Source: Thiemannella venezuelensis (GTDB lineage Bacteria > Actinomycetota > Actinomycetes > Streptosporangiales > Streptosporangiaceae). From it: 64,000 nt of DNA. The translations under genes were made by a program, and so were the position numbers. The notes below the pieces were generated by a model that searched no databases, had not been told where the DNA came from, and worked only from the letters and a program-made list of their open reading frames with translations. Positions 15,532 to 27,671 of the stretch are shown here, piece by piece. Numbering within the stretch: the first letter of the stretch is position 1; the number at the start of each line of letters is the position of its first letter. The stretch spans positions 1-64,000 of the forward strand of contig NZ_JACHJJ010000028.1 of assembly GCF_014203605.1 (NCBI RefSeq), read 5' to 3'.

Positions 15532-16503
15532 ATGCCCCTGGACTGCCCGGAAACACCTCCGACGCCTCCCGCTCCGCACCGCGTGGTCGCCCTGGTCGCC
15601 CCGAAGCAGGAGCTCTATCCGGTCACCTCCGCCGCGGCCGTCTTCGGCTACCACGGCCCCGGCATCGCCCAGCACTACAGCTTCAGCCTGTGCGCCGAGC
15701 ACCCCGGCTCCCTGCCCACCACCCTCGGCGGCCCCATCCAGGTGGACAGCGGCCTCGAAGCCCTCGACGACGCCGACACCGTGCTCATCGCGAGCTGGAC
15801 CCTCACCCCCTCGCCCGCCGTACTCCACGCGGTGTCCCAGGCCCATGCCCGGGGCGCCCGCATCGTCGGCGTCTGCGCCGGAATCTTCGTCCCGGCCGCC
15901 CTGGGCCTCCTGGACGGCCGCCGCGCCTCCGTCCACTGGGAGCTCTCCGCCGAGCTCGCCGCCCGCCACCCCCGCGTCATCCCCGACGACACCGTCATCT
16001 ACGTCGACCACGGCGACATCGCCACCGCCGGAGCCTCGGCCGCCACCCTCGACCTCTGCCTCCACCAGGTCCTGCAGGAGTACGGCGCGGCCCACGCCAT
16101 GCGCATCGGCCGCCAGCTCGCCGCCGGTCCGCACCGCGAAGGCTGCCAGCGCCAGTACCCGCCCCTCCCCACCACCGGCCCCATGCCGGACTCCCTGGCC
16201 CCCCTGCTCGAATGGCTCCTCTCCCGCCTGCCCGACCAGATCACCGTCGGGGACATGGCCGCCCACTCGGGCGTCTCCCCCCGCACCCTCACCCGCCAGT
16301 TCACCGACCAGCTCGGCGTCCCGCCCGCCCGCTGGCTGCTGGAACGCCGCCTGGCCGCCACCCGCGCCCTGCTGGAGGAGACCGACCTGCCCGTCGAGAC
16401 CATCGCCACCCGCGTCGGCCTCTCCTCCGCGGTCAACCTCCGCCGCCGCTTCCACACCGCCCTGCGCACCACCCCGGCCGCCTACCGCCGCTCCTTCCGC
16501 TGA
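15532..16503 (+). CDS. GlxA-type AraC family transcriptional regulator
   Basis: A 323-residue regulator with two parts. An N-terminal DJ-1/PfpI-like domain (residues 15-190) contains VGVCAGIFVPAALGLLDGRR, where the nucleophile-elbow cysteine is present. The C-terminal AraC helix-turn-helix pair is VGDMAAHSGVSPRTLTRQF with ARWLLERRLAATRALLEETD. ATG at 15532 has no ribosome site, but TACATT (15520-15525) ends 6 bases upstream, pointing to a leaderless message. It is divergent from the MFS exporter, its likely target. Confidence 0.9.
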   Translation: MPLDCPETPPTPPAPHRVVALVAPKQELYPVTSAAAVFGYHGPGIAQHYSFSLCAEHPGSLPTTLGGPIQVDSGLEALDDADTVLIASWTLTPSPAVLHAVSQAHARGARIVGVCAGIFVPAALGLLDGRRASVHWELSAELAARHPRVIPDDTVIYVDHGDIATAGASAATLDLCLHQVLQEYGAAHAMRIGRQLAAGPHREGCQRQYPPLPTTGPMPDSLAPLLEWLLSRLPDQITVGDMAAHSGVSPRTLTRQFTDQLGVPPARWLLERRLAATRALLEETDLPVETIATRVGLSSAVNLRRRFHTALRTTPAAYRRSFR

Positions 16504-16597
16504 AGGCCCCGGGCCGTCGCGCCCGGCGATCCCCCGGCCGTCGCATCCGCCGGGCGGAGCGATTGCACCCGGCGGTGACCAGAGCGAAGATCTGCGG

Positions 16598-17290
16598 ATG
16601 GATCCTCATCGCGAGCTCGCCGCGGAAGTCGCCGGGGAACTCGGCGCGCGTGACGACGTGCTGGCCGTTCTGATCGGTGGCTCGGTGGCGCGCGGTGAGC
16701 ATCTCGCGGCCTCCGACGTCGACCTGCTGGTGGTCACCGGCGAGCAGACGTCCCTTCCCGTCTCGCGGCGCACCGTTCGCGGCGGTCTGCTGGTCGAGTG
16801 GATCGCCCGCACCGAGGACGCCTGGCTCGCCCGGTTCGACCGGCCGCGCACGTCGTGGCTCTTCGCGTTCCTGGAAGGCGAGGTGATGTACGACTCGGGA
16901 CCGGCGGAACGACTGGCCGCACAGGCGCGGGTGGTGCTGGAGACCTACCGGACCTCGGCCGAGCTCCGCCAGAACCTGGCGTCGCTCCTGTGGCACGGCC
17001 AGGCCAAGCTCGACCGGGCGGCCCGTCTGGACGACGCGCGAGAACAGGGTTTCTGGGCCTCGGTGTTCACCGAGACGGTCATCGACGCACTGTTCGCGAT
17101 CCACGACGTCCCCCGGGCCGCGGGCTCACGGCGCATGGCCTACCTGCACAGGGTCCCGCTCTCGGCGAGCGAGAAGCGACTCCTCGACACGCTCCTGACC
17201 GCCCGCGCCTCGGAACGCTTCCGCGCGCTGCGCCGCCTGGTGGCCCACGTACGGGCGGAACTCGGCGAACCCGACCTGGAACTGCCGTAG
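16598..17290 (+). CDS. Nucleotidyltransferase domain protein
   Basis: A 230-residue protein of the MNT/KNTase-like nucleotidyltransferase superfamily. The signature is GGSVARGEHLAASDVDLLVV, with the GS and DxD metal-binding motif at about residues 28-46. It is followed by a helical region (ELRQNLASLLWHGQAKLDRA) like the HEPN-type or DUF4037 companion domains. It may transfer a nucleotide to a small molecule or protein. Aminoglycoside resistance should not be assumed. Single gene between two regulators. Confidence 0.8.
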   Translation: MDPHRELAAEVAGELGARDDVLAVLIGGSVARGEHLAASDVDLLVVTGEQTSLPVSRRTVRGGLLVEWIARTEDAWLARFDRPRTSWLFAFLEGEVMYDSGPAERLAAQARVVLETYRTSAELRQNLASLLWHGQAKLDRAARLDDAREQGFWASVFTETVIDALFAIHDVPRAAGSRRMAYLHRVPLSASEKRLLDTLLTARASERFRALRRLVAHVRAELGEPDLELP

Positions 17291-17363
17291 ACGGGGACGG
17301 AGCGAGCGGGACGGTCGTTCCACGTGGCGGACCGCAGGGGCCAGGGTCGGTTGACGGGATCGC

Positions 17364-18248
17364 TCAGCGGGCCGATGCGCGGGCCAGGTCTCCGTAGAGG
17401 CGGAAGAGCCGGATGTTCCCGCCGTCCGGTTCGGCGCTCCTCTCCAGGAGCGTCCAGCACCGCGCGACCAGCGCTCGCGCCTCCGCTCCGGCCCAGGGCT
17501 GCGGCAGCAGCTCCGAAGGCAGCAGCGGGTCGGGCTCCATCGCGCGGGTGAACGCGGTGGCGAGCTCCACCGCGATGGTCAGCCGTTGCGGCTCGGGCAG
17601 GTCCTGCCCGAGGAGGCGGTCGAGCCGCGGTCGCGCGACCTCGGCGAGCCGGCGGTGGCGTTCGGCGATCTCCTCCAGCGGCCACAGCGCACGGGCCAGC
17701 TCCACGGGATCGTCCTGGTCGCCTTGGCGCAGGTCCCGCGTGGTGAGGAAGGTGACGTGGTCGAAGACGCCCAGGTGGCGGGCCCGCTCTTCGACGTAGG
17801 GCTCCCACGGGTTGGCGCTGAGGTAGAGGCCGCCCTGGACGGGCGCTCCCCCCAGGTCGGTGAGCGCCGTGCGCAGGGCGTCGCGGGCGGTGCGGGCGGT
17901 CTCGGGCACGGCGAAGGCGACCAGGTGCCAGACACCGTCCCACGGGGCCAGCCCGGCGTCCTGGCGGAAGGAGTGGGCGACGAACTCGACGTCGAGGCCC
18001 ATGGCGCGTCCGGTGCTGCCGGTGGCCCGCAACAGCGCCTTGCGTCCGCGCCCCTCCTGGACGAAACGCCCTTCCGCCACCAGCCGCTTGATGCACAGGC
18101 GCACCTGCTGGTCGGTCATGCCGAGCGACCCGGCCGTCGCGTAGAGCTCGCCGGCATCCACGGTGAGGTCCGCGCGCACGAGCGCTTCGACGAGCATCCG
18201 GGTGGGGACCTGGACGTCCGGGCCCGGCGGGTGGGGTGCGGCGTTCAT
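17364..18248 (-). CDS. PaaX family transcriptional regulator
   Basis: A 294-residue protein with the PaaX layout: an N-terminal winged helix (VEALVRADLTVDAGELYATA, then DQQVRLCIKRLVAEGRFVQE) and a central domain with WDGVWHLVAFAVPETARTARD and GLYLSANPWEP, then a helical C-terminal domain. PaaX represses phenylacetate catabolism, but actinomycetes carry many paralogues with other targets and no paa genes are nearby. ATG at 18248 (after GGAAGG) is preferred over the GTG at 18263. Confidence 0.88.
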   Translation of the reverse strand: MNAAPHPPGPDVQVPTRMLVEALVRADLTVDAGELYATAGSLGMTDQQVRLCIKRLVAEGRFVQEGRGRKALLRATGSTGRAMGLDVEFVAHSFRQDAGLAPWDGVWHLVAFAVPETARTARDALRTALTDLGGAPVQGGLYLSANPWEPYVEERARHLGVFDHVTFLTTRDLRQGDQDDPVELARALWPLEEIAERHRRLAEVARPRLDRLLGQDLPEPQRLTIAVELATAFTRAMEPDPLLPSELLPQPWAGAEARALVARCWTLLERSAEPDGGNIRLFRLYGDLARASAR

Positions 18249-18420
18249 GCTGCGGCCTTCCACGACGGGGCGGACGAGCCCACCGCCCTCTCGCTAACAT
18301 GTAGACAACTATCGTATCCGGCTCGATCGTTGACCTAACCTATGACGAAGCGGATCGTCCGCGTCGTGCCCGTGCCGGTCGCAGCCGCGCCGATCACCGC
18401 CCCGGCGCCCGGGGCGGCCG

Positions 18421-19620
18421 TCAGGCGCGGTCCACCGCGACCACCTCGCCGCGCCCGCCTCGCGGAGGATCGGTGTGGGCGGCCAGCTCGTCGAAGTACC
18501 GCTCGGGGTCGAGCACCGCGTCGGGCGCGTGGACACCGGGCACGCGGACCGACCCGTCGAGGATCTGCCCCGCCGCGAGGGCCAGGGGGATCCCGGTCGC
18601 TCTGGCCATCCCCCGGGGAGAGGCGACGAGCCGTGCTCCGATCGTGTGCGGCCGGCCGTCGCGGCTCCCGGCGGCCAGCGCGAAGAAGGCGGGCAGCGCA
18701 CCGGGGCCGCGCAGCGAGAGCCGGTTGGCGACGGATCGGGCGAGGCGGCGCGCGGCCGGGTCGTCGAGCGCCGCGGCGGCCTCCTCCAGGGTCAGCCTCC
18801 CGCGGTCGATGTCGTCGCGCAGGGTCATCAGGTAGGCGGCGGTCAACGGCCGGACCACCATGACGCACGTCGAGTCGCGGGTGACCGAGCGGGTCCGCGG
18901 CAGGGTCACCGGCTCGGGGTGGCCGACCGTGTAGGCGGTGCCCTTGCCCCGTCCGGGGTAGTCCAGGGTGATCGCTTCGAGGGGCGGGCGTTCGGCGGGC
19001 CCTCCGGAGCTCCAGGTCCTGATCGTCCCGGACAGCTGCTGCATCCAGTGGACGGTGGCGGCCGAGAGGCCGACCGCCGAGTCCTGGGCCCGGTCGTCGC
19101 CGACGAAGGGCACGTCCACCGGCCAGGCCGTGTGGAGGTCGTCGACGGTGTCCAGCTCACGTGCCGCGAGCGCGGCCAGCATGTTGCTGGTGCCCGGGCT
19201 CGCCCCGGCGCCGATCACGGCGGTCACGCCCGCCCTGCGCGCCTCGGCGTCCAGCGCGAGCATCTCCAGGGTCGGCTCCCAGTCGTCGCAGATGTCGGCG
19301 TAGTCGGTGCGCGTGTCGATCGCCGCCCGCAGGACGGGTACGCCGAGCCGGAAGAAGGGCCCGGTGGTGTTGATGACGAGGTCCGCGTCCCGGAAGAGGG
19401 CGCGCAGCCGTACGGGGTCCGTCGCGTCGGCCGCGTACGGGGTCAGCGGCGTGGAGCCGCCCGCCAGCCGGGCGGCCAGCCGCTCGGCGGCGTCCAGGTC
19501 GCGGTCGGCGATCACCAGCTCCGCGATGTCGCCGCGGGCGGCCAGCACTTCGACCGCGGGCGCGCCCATCGCTCCGGCTCCGCCCAGGGCGACCACTGTG
19601 CGCTTGTCCGGTTCAGTCAT
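18421..19620 (-). CDS. Saccharopine dehydrogenase-like NAD(P)-binding protein
   Basis: A 399-residue Rossmann-fold protein of the saccharopine dehydrogenase-like family. The dinucleotide site is VALGGAGAMGAPAVEVLAAR, and INTTGPFF, ADICDDWEPTLEML and IGAGASPGTSNMLA are family blocks. It probably acts as an oxidoreductase or a trans-acting enoyl-type reductase; the substrate is unknown. ATG at 19620 overlaps the last bases of the flavin monooxygenase gene, so the two are translated as a coupled pair. Confidence 0.85.
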   Translation of the reverse strand: MTEPDKRTVVALGGAGAMGAPAVEVLAARGDIAELVIADRDLDAAERLAARLAGGSTPLTPYAADATDPVRLRALFRDADLVINTTGPFFRLGVPVLRAAIDTRTDYADICDDWEPTLEMLALDAEARRAGVTAVIGAGASPGTSNMLAALAARELDTVDDLHTAWPVDVPFVGDDRAQDSAVGLSAATVHWMQQLSGTIRTWSSGGPAERPPLEAITLDYPGRGKGTAYTVGHPEPVTLPRTRSVTRDSTCVMVVRPLTAAYLMTLRDDIDRGRLTLEEAAAALDDPAARRLARSVANRLSLRGPGALPAFFALAAGSRDGRPHTIGARLVASPRGMARATGIPLALAAGQILDGSVRVPGVHAPDAVLDPERYFDELAAHTDPPRGGRGEVVAVDRA

Positions 19621-21070
19621 CGAAGACCATGCCTTTACGGAGATCGAGGAAGGCGAATCGCGCCCGGTCGAGGAGGTGGTTCTGGGTGACGGTCCAGGGG
19701 TCGCGCTCGCCCTGCCGGGGGAACAGGTGCGCGGCGCGCTGAACGTAGGTGGAGGTCAGGCTGAGCAGGGGCCGCCCGGACTGCCGGGGCGGCAGGCCGG
19801 GCATCGCGGTGGTGAGGCCGCGCCGCCGCATGTGATCGAGCAGCCGGACGACGTAGCGCGAGGACAGGTCGGCCCGCAGCGTCCACGAGGCGTTGACGTA
19901 TCCGACGCAGAAGGCCAGGTTGGGCACGCCGCTGAGCATCAGCCCGCGGTAGGCGGTGGTGCGCGCCAGGTCGACCGCCCGTCCGTCCACCGACAGGCGG
20001 ATCCCGCCGAGGGGGAGCAGCGACAGCCCCGTCGCGGAGACGACCACGTCGGCGTCCAGGGACTCCCCCGACTCCAGTTCGATCCCGCCGGCGGTGAAGC
20101 GGGCGATCCCGTCGGTGACCACCGAGGCCCGCCCGGCGGACAGCGGCCGGAAGAAGTCCCCGTCGGGCACCACGCACAGCCGCTGGTCCCACGGCTGGTA
20201 CCGGGGGGTGAAGTGCCTGTCCAGATAGGCCGGATCCGGCAGGAGCCGCAGGAGTCCCCCGCGCAGGTACCGCTTGGTCCGCTCGGGGAAGCGCCGGCTC
20301 AGCCAGTAGGTCAGCTGGCCGCCCAGCACGTTCCTGCCGCGGATGAGCGCGTGCGCGAACCGGGCGGGGAGAAGGCGGCGCAGTACGTCGGCCGTGCGAT
20401 CGGTCCCGGGCCGGGAGACCAGGTAGGCGGGTGACCGCTGCACCATCGTGACGTGCGCCGCCGTCTCGGCCAGTGCGGGGACGAGGGTGACCGCGGTGGC
20501 GCCGCTGCCGATCACCACCACCCGCTTGCCGGCCACGTCGAGGTCCTCCGGCCAGAACTGCGGATGCACGAACCGGCCGCCGAAGCGTTCCACGCCCTCG
20601 AAGTCCGGCTGGTGGCCCCGCGCGTAGTCGTAGTAACCGGCGCAGACGTACAGGAACGAGCACGTCCACACCCGGGAGCGGCCGCCCTCCTGCGTCTCGA
20701 CCACCCACCGGGACCCCTTCCACGACCACGCGGCGGAGACCACCCTGACTCCGTGGCGGACGTGCCGGTCGATCCCGTGCTCGCGGGCGGTGTCCTCGAT
20801 GTAGCGGCGGATGCTGTCACCGTCGGCCAGCGACTTCGCGCCCCGCCACGGCTGGAACGGGTAACCGAGGGTGAACATGTCCGAGTCCGAGCGGACGCCC
20901 GGATAGCGGAACAGATCCCAGGTGCCGCCGAGGCGGTTCCTGGCCTCCAGCACCGCGTAGGTCCAGCCGTTGCGCTGCACGTGCCACGCGGCACCGACGC
21001 CGGACAGGCCCGCTCCGACGATGAGCACGTCCACGTTCCGGAAATCGCTCATATCTAAAACGCTCGTCAT
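19613..21070 (-). CDS. Flavin-dependent Baeyer-Villiger-type monooxygenase
   Basis: A 485-residue flavoprotein monooxygenase. The FAD site is DVLIVGAGLSGVGAAWHVQR, and the fingerprint FGGRFVHPQFWP matches the Baeyer-Villiger motif FxGxxxHxxxW(P/D). The NADPH-binding GxGxxA is in VVVIGSGATAVTLVPALA. It would insert oxygen into a ketone or oxidise a soft heteroatom in the cytoplasm. ATG at 21070 overlaps the stop of an upstream WYL-like remnant (ATGA), and TACGAT (21078-21083) 7 bases away could also drive a leaderless message. The downstream saccharopine-dehydrogenase-like gene overlaps its 3' end, suggesting a two-step oxidation module. Confidence 0.9.
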   Translation of the reverse strand: MTSVLDMSDFRNVDVLIVGAGLSGVGAAWHVQRNGWTYAVLEARNRLGGTWDLFRYPGVRSDSDMFTLGYPFQPWRGAKSLADGDSIRRYIEDTAREHGIDRHVRHGVRVVSAAWSWKGSRWVVETQEGGRSRVWTCSFLYVCAGYYDYARGHQPDFEGVERFGGRFVHPQFWPEDLDVAGKRVVVIGSGATAVTLVPALAETAAHVTMVQRSPAYLVSRPGTDRTADVLRRLLPARFAHALIRGRNVLGGQLTYWLSRRFPERTKRYLRGGLLRLLPDPAYLDRHFTPRYQPWDQRLCVVPDGDFFRPLSAGRASVVTDGIARFTAGGIELESGESLDADVVVSATGLSLLPLGGIRLSVDGRAVDLARTTAYRGLMLSGVPNLAFCVGYVNASWTLRADLSSRYVVRLLDHMRRRGLTTAMPGLPPRQSGRPLLSLTSTYVQRAAHLFPRQGERDPWTVTQNHLLDRARFAFLDLRKGMVFDD

Positions 21071-21534
21071 AAAAACGATCGTAACAGACACGAAATACTT
21101 GTGGCGATCGCGGCCACGGCGGCGAAGGCGCGGCGGAGGGCCGGGGAGTCCGCCACCTCGACGTCGGCGTCGAACCGGAGCAGTGCCGCGGCCAGGCCGT
21201 TCCAGGACCACGAACCGAGTCTGGCCCGGCAGCGGTCGGGCCCCACGGCCTCGACGATGCCGTCCCCGGCGAAAGGAAGGACGCCGCCGGCCGGGAGATG
21301 GACGATGACGCCGGCCTGGCAGGGCCAGGCGTCGGCTCCCTGCGAGCCTTTGAAGCGAGCGGCCACGAAGGACGCCGCGTCGCCTCCGGGCAGCTCGCGG
21401 CGGGTGAAGCGGGGGCCGCCGGGGCTGCGGACCGCCATCCGGTCGGCGCGGTAGATGCGCCAGTCCCGGCGTCCCGGTTCCCAGGCGACGGGGTACCAGC
21501 GTCCGGCGCGGGCGACGAGGTGGTGAGGCTGCAC
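21067..21534 (-). pseudogene. WYL-domain regulator, N-terminally truncated
   Basis: The 155 encoded residues match only the C-terminal WYL half of YafY-type regulators: HHLVARAGRWYPVAWEPGRRDWRIYRADRM, abbreviated here to its key WYPVAW, DWRIYR and ADRM elements, then GPRFTRRELP and SWSWNGLAAALLRFDADVEV. The N-terminal winged helix and linker (about 150 residues) are absent, and I find no continuation in any frame upstream to 21670. The stop overlaps the monooxygenase ATG by four bases, which looks like the preserved end of an ancestral regulator-monooxygenase operon. It could still make a ligand-binding fragment. Confidence 0.65.
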
Positions 21535-21669
21535 CCGCCGGACGGGGCGAGGCCGGAGACGACGGTGGCGCCTTCGCTGATGCCGAAGACCTCGCCACGA
21601 GGATCCGGCGGCTCCCCGGCCGGCGTCAGGGGGCGGTGCCGTACGGCCGCGCTCAGGCCGGGAGGGGAC

Positions 21670-21954
21670 TCACAGGGGAAGCGCCGCGGCGTCGTGGCGC
21701 AGGACCATGATGAGCAGCGTGGCGATGAGGGTCGCGATGACCAGCCAGCTGATCATGATGATGACCGTGGAGCGCCGGGGGCGTCTGCGCGGACGACTCC
21801 CCTCCTGCCCGCGCTCCCGTCCGCGGCGGCCGTTCTCACGGCGCTGGACGCGCTCGTTGAACGACTCCAACCGCGCGGCCAGCCGCGGGTCCTCGTCGAT
21901 GAGGTGACGTTCGATCTGCAGCAGCATTCGCTCCTCGTCTTGCGACCAGGCCAT
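21670..21954 (-). CDS. DUF3040 family membrane protein
   Basis: A 94-residue actinobacterial DUF3040 protein. The cytoplasmic N terminus carries the family pattern (SQDEERMLLQIERHL, then DPRLAARLESF), followed by a basic Arg-rich stretch and one strong membrane helix (TVIIMISWLVIATLIATLLI). Most family members have two helices and this has only one. The function is unknown. The Arg-rich juxtamembrane stretch suggests contact with nucleic acid or phospholipid head groups. Confidence 0.8.
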   Translation of the reverse strand: MAWSQDEERMLLQIERHLIDEDPRLAARLESFNERVQRRENGRRGRERGQEGSRPRRRPRRSTVIIMISWLVIATLIATLLIMVLRHDAAALPL

Positions 21955-22183
21955 GCCGCACCTCCCCGGGACGCAAGGCGTGTGCCGACGTTCTGCCCAA
22001 TCGTGGAGATCATTATCCGTTCCGAGGGCTGCGATTTACCGCTTCTTTTCCTTCCGGCCGCACGGGCGGAGGGATCGGTTTCTCCCCTGTCGGGCGACGG
22101 GTGATTGATGCCCGCAAAGGGTATTAACGGCCTCGATGTGTCGATCAGCCACATCGCCGTACGAATCTCAACGGGGGAGAACC

Positions 22184-22303
22184 GTGGCAGAGAAGAAGAA
22201 ACCCGCCAAGGCCTCGGGCAAGCAGAAGAAGGCCGCCATCAAGGCCACCCGCCAGGCCAAGCAGGCCAAGCAGCAGGCCAGGCGTCCCGAGAACGCCGAG
22301 TGA
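22184..22303 (+). CDS. Small Lys/Ala-rich basic protein (39 aa)
   Basis: A 39-codon gene. GTG at 22184 follows GGGGGAG at ideal spacing and the reading frame ends at TGA 22303. The product starts MAEKKKPAKASGKQKKAA and continues as Lys/Gln/Ala-rich sequence (QAKQAKQQARRP). It resembles the basic C-terminal tails of actinobacterial histone-like proteins, so a nucleic-acid-binding or ribosome-associated role is possible but unproven. A perfect 18-bp hairpin begins five bases after the stop, which supports an independent short transcription unit. Confidence 0.6.
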   Translation: MAEKKKPAKASGKQKKAAIKATRQAKQAKQQARRPENAE

Positions 22304-22307
22304 CGCC

Positions 22308-22387
22308 GCGGCGGCGCCCCGGCGGCCCCGAAGACCGCATGCGGCCGTGACGGGCCCCGCCCGCGGGACCCGCCGGGGCGCCGCCGC
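22308..22387 (+). terminator. Long hairpin after small basic gene
   Basis: A perfect 18-bp inverted repeat, GCGGCGGCGCCCCGGCGG (22308-22325) with its complement (22370-22387), encloses a 44-base GC-rich loop. It starts five bases after the small ORF and lacks a T-tract, as is common for actinomycete terminators. A heptameric tandem repeat (CCGCCCG, three copies at 22404-22424) follows before the protease gene. Confidence 0.6.
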
Positions 22388-22489
22388 ACCCACACCCGTC
22401 CCGCCGCCCGCCGCCCGCCGCCCGCCGAGGAGAGACCACGATCAGGCGGCCGGTGAACATCCCGGCCACCCCGATCACGGAGTACCACG

Positions 22490-25663
<3,174 letters not shown>

Positions 25664-25779
25664 CACGGGCGCCCGGCGGGGGCCGGTCCCGCCGGGCGAG
25701 CCGCACCCGGCCGCGCGGGGCCCCGTTGCGGCGGCCGCAGCCGGCGCATGTCCGAGCCGTGACCGCGCGGAGCCCCTCC

Positions 25780-26739
25780 TCAGTCGCCGCCCGGGTCCGC
25801 GTACTCCGCCAGCCGGGCGGCCAGCGCCCCGACCTCCGCGCGCAGGCCGTCCGGCTCCAGCACGGTGAACGGCCAGCCCAGACCGGCCAGCATCTGCGCC
25901 ATCCCGTCCAGCCGCTCGGCCCGCGCCGTCAGCAGCACCCCTCCGGGGGTCCCGGCCAGCGCGGCCGCCTCGGCCGGGATCCGGCGGCGGGCCTCCTCCA
26001 GCGTGGTCTCCAGCAGCACCCGCACCTCGTACCGGTACGGCACCGCCGACAGCCCCGCCGCCACGTGCCCGGCCGCGTCGAAGTCCTCCGGGACCGTGAA
26101 GGCCCGCTCCGTCCGGACCGCGCCCGCCACCCGGTCCATCCGGAAGGTCCGGACCTCTCCGCTGCGGTGGTCGAAGCCCGCGACGTACCACCGGCCGGAG
26201 TGGAAGACGATGCCGTAGGGGTCCAGGTCGCGCTCCGACGGCTCCCCCTTCCACGACCGGTAGGCCAGCCGTACCGTGCACCCCCGCCGGACCGCGTCGG
26301 CCAGCGCCAGCAGCGCTCCGGCCCGGGGCGCGCTCACGGCCGCCGGGGCCGCCCGGGTGTGCTCCAGCGTCTGCGAGACCGCCTCGACGCGCTCGCGCAG
26401 CGCCTGGGGCAGCACCCGCTGGATCTTCGCCAGCGCGCTCCCGGTCGCCGTCTCCCCCACCGCCAGCCCGGTCCGCCGCCCGGCCAGCAGCCCCAGCACG
26501 ACGGCCGTGGCCTCGTCGTCGGTGAGCATCAGCGGCGGCAGCCTGTACCCCGGCAGCAGCCGGTAACCGCCGTAGCGGCCCCGCTCGGCCTCGACCGGCA
26601 CGCCGAGCTCGGCCAGCTTCCCCGCGTAGCGGCGCACCGTGCGCTCGTCCACCTCCAGCCGGGCGGCGAGTTCGGGACCCGTCAGACCGGGACTGGCCTG
26701 CAGCAACTCCAGCAGCGCGAGCACACGGGTGACCGTCAT
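25780..26739 (-). CDS. WYL domain (YafY-type) transcriptional regulator
   Basis: A 319-residue regulator with an HTH_11-type winged helix at residues 1-60 (RVLALLELLQASPGLTGPEL, then DERTVRRYAGKLAELGVPVE), the GGYRL hinge, and a WYL domain (PYGIVFHSGRWYVAGFDHRS, then RTFRMDRV). ATG at 26739 follows AGGGGA. It is divergent from an alpha/beta hydrolase gene with 82 bases between starts, so both are probably controlled from there. It is an intact counterpart of the truncated WYL remnant at 21.1-21.5 kb. Confidence 0.9.
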   Translation of the reverse strand: MTVTRVLALLELLQASPGLTGPELAARLEVDERTVRRYAGKLAELGVPVEAERGRYGGYRLLPGYRLPPLMLTDDEATAVVLGLLAGRRTGLAVGETATGSALAKIQRVLPQALRERVEAVSQTLEHTRAAPAAVSAPRAGALLALADAVRRGCTVRLAYRSWKGEPSERDLDPYGIVFHSGRWYVAGFDHRSGEVRTFRMDRVAGAVRTERAFTVPEDFDAAGHVAAGLSAVPYRYEVRVLLETTLEEARRRIPAEAAALAGTPGGVLLTARAERLDGMAQMLAGLGWPFTVLEPDGLRAEVGALAARLAEYADPGGD

Positions 26740-26821
26740 GAAATTCCCCTGGAAATCCGGACCGATTCTGCCCGGATTCGATCCTACGGTGGAACCAGAC
26801 CGGAACGACGGAGGAGAGAGC

Positions 26822-27607
26822 ATGAACGAGCGCACCGACGGCACCGCCCGCTCCCGGGGCAGGGCCGCCTACGTCCTGGTCCCGGGCTTCTGGCTCGGCG
26901 GCTGGGCCTGGGAGAAGGTCACCGCGCACCTGCGCGCGGCCGGCCACGACGTGCACCCCGTCACCCTCACCGGGCTCGGTGACCGGGCGCACCTGGCCAC
27001 CGCCGAGACCGACCTGGAGACCCACATCCAGGACATCGTCAACACCATCGTCTACGCCGACCTGCACGAGGTGGTCCTCGTCGGCCACAGCGGCGGCGGC
27101 GCGCCGGTCACCGGAGCCGCCGACCGGATCCCTGAGCGCATCGCCCGGGTCGTCTACATCGAGAGCGGCCCCCTGCCCGACGGCATGGCCCTGATGGACA
27201 TGAACGAGCCCGAGTGGAGCGCCTTCGTCCGGGAGCGCGTCGCCGGGCAGGGCGGCGGGACCGGCTATCCGCTGATCTCGTGGGAGGAGCAGGAGAAGGC
27301 CGGCGCCAGCGTGGAGGGGCTGGGCGAGGCCGAGCGCGAGTGGTTCGCCTCCCGCGCCACGCCGCAGCCGTACGGGAGCATGACCCGGCCGCTGTCCCTC
27401 ACCGGCGGCGCGGACGGGCTGCCCAAGACGCTGATCACGTGCTCCTTCCCGCTGGAGCAGGTGCACGCGATGATCGCCGCCGGCCACCCGTTCTTCGCCG
27501 CGCTGGGCGGCCCGGAGTGGAGCTTCGCCGAGGTCCCCACCGGCCACTGGCCGATGCTCTCCAAGCCCGCCGAGACCGCCGCCGCGCTCGCCGCCCTGGC
27601 CGGATGA
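26822..27607 (+). CDS. Alpha/beta hydrolase
   Basis: A 261-residue esterase-type alpha/beta hydrolase. The oxyanion segment is VLVPGFWLGGWAWEKV, the nucleophile elbow VGHSGGGAPV and the catalytic histidine PTGHWPMLSKP near the C terminus. It resembles the salicylate/jasmonate methyl-esterase-like group found in bacteria; the substrate is unknown. ATG at 26822 follows GGAGGAGAG. Regulation by the divergent WYL protein is inferred from the shared 82-base promoter region. Confidence 0.88.
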   Translation: MNERTDGTARSRGRAAYVLVPGFWLGGWAWEKVTAHLRAAGHDVHPVTLTGLGDRAHLATAETDLETHIQDIVNTIVYADLHEVVLVGHSGGGAPVTGAADRIPERIARVVYIESGPLPDGMALMDMNEPEWSAFVRERVAGQGGGTGYPLISWEEQEKAGASVEGLGEAEREWFASRATPQPYGSMTRPLSLTGGADGLPKTLITCSFPLEQVHAMIAAGHPFFAALGGPEWSFAEVPTGHWPMLSKPAETAAALAALAG

Positions 27608-27671
27608 GCGCGGCGGGGACGGCCGGACGGGGCGGTGGGCCTCAGGTCGCCGAACTCCCCGGCCGCGCCCC

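Noticed and set aside
22404-22427. CCGCCCG heptamer repeated three times
   Set aside because: Short GC-rich slippage tract without a likely function; too small for a CRISPR or regulatory array.
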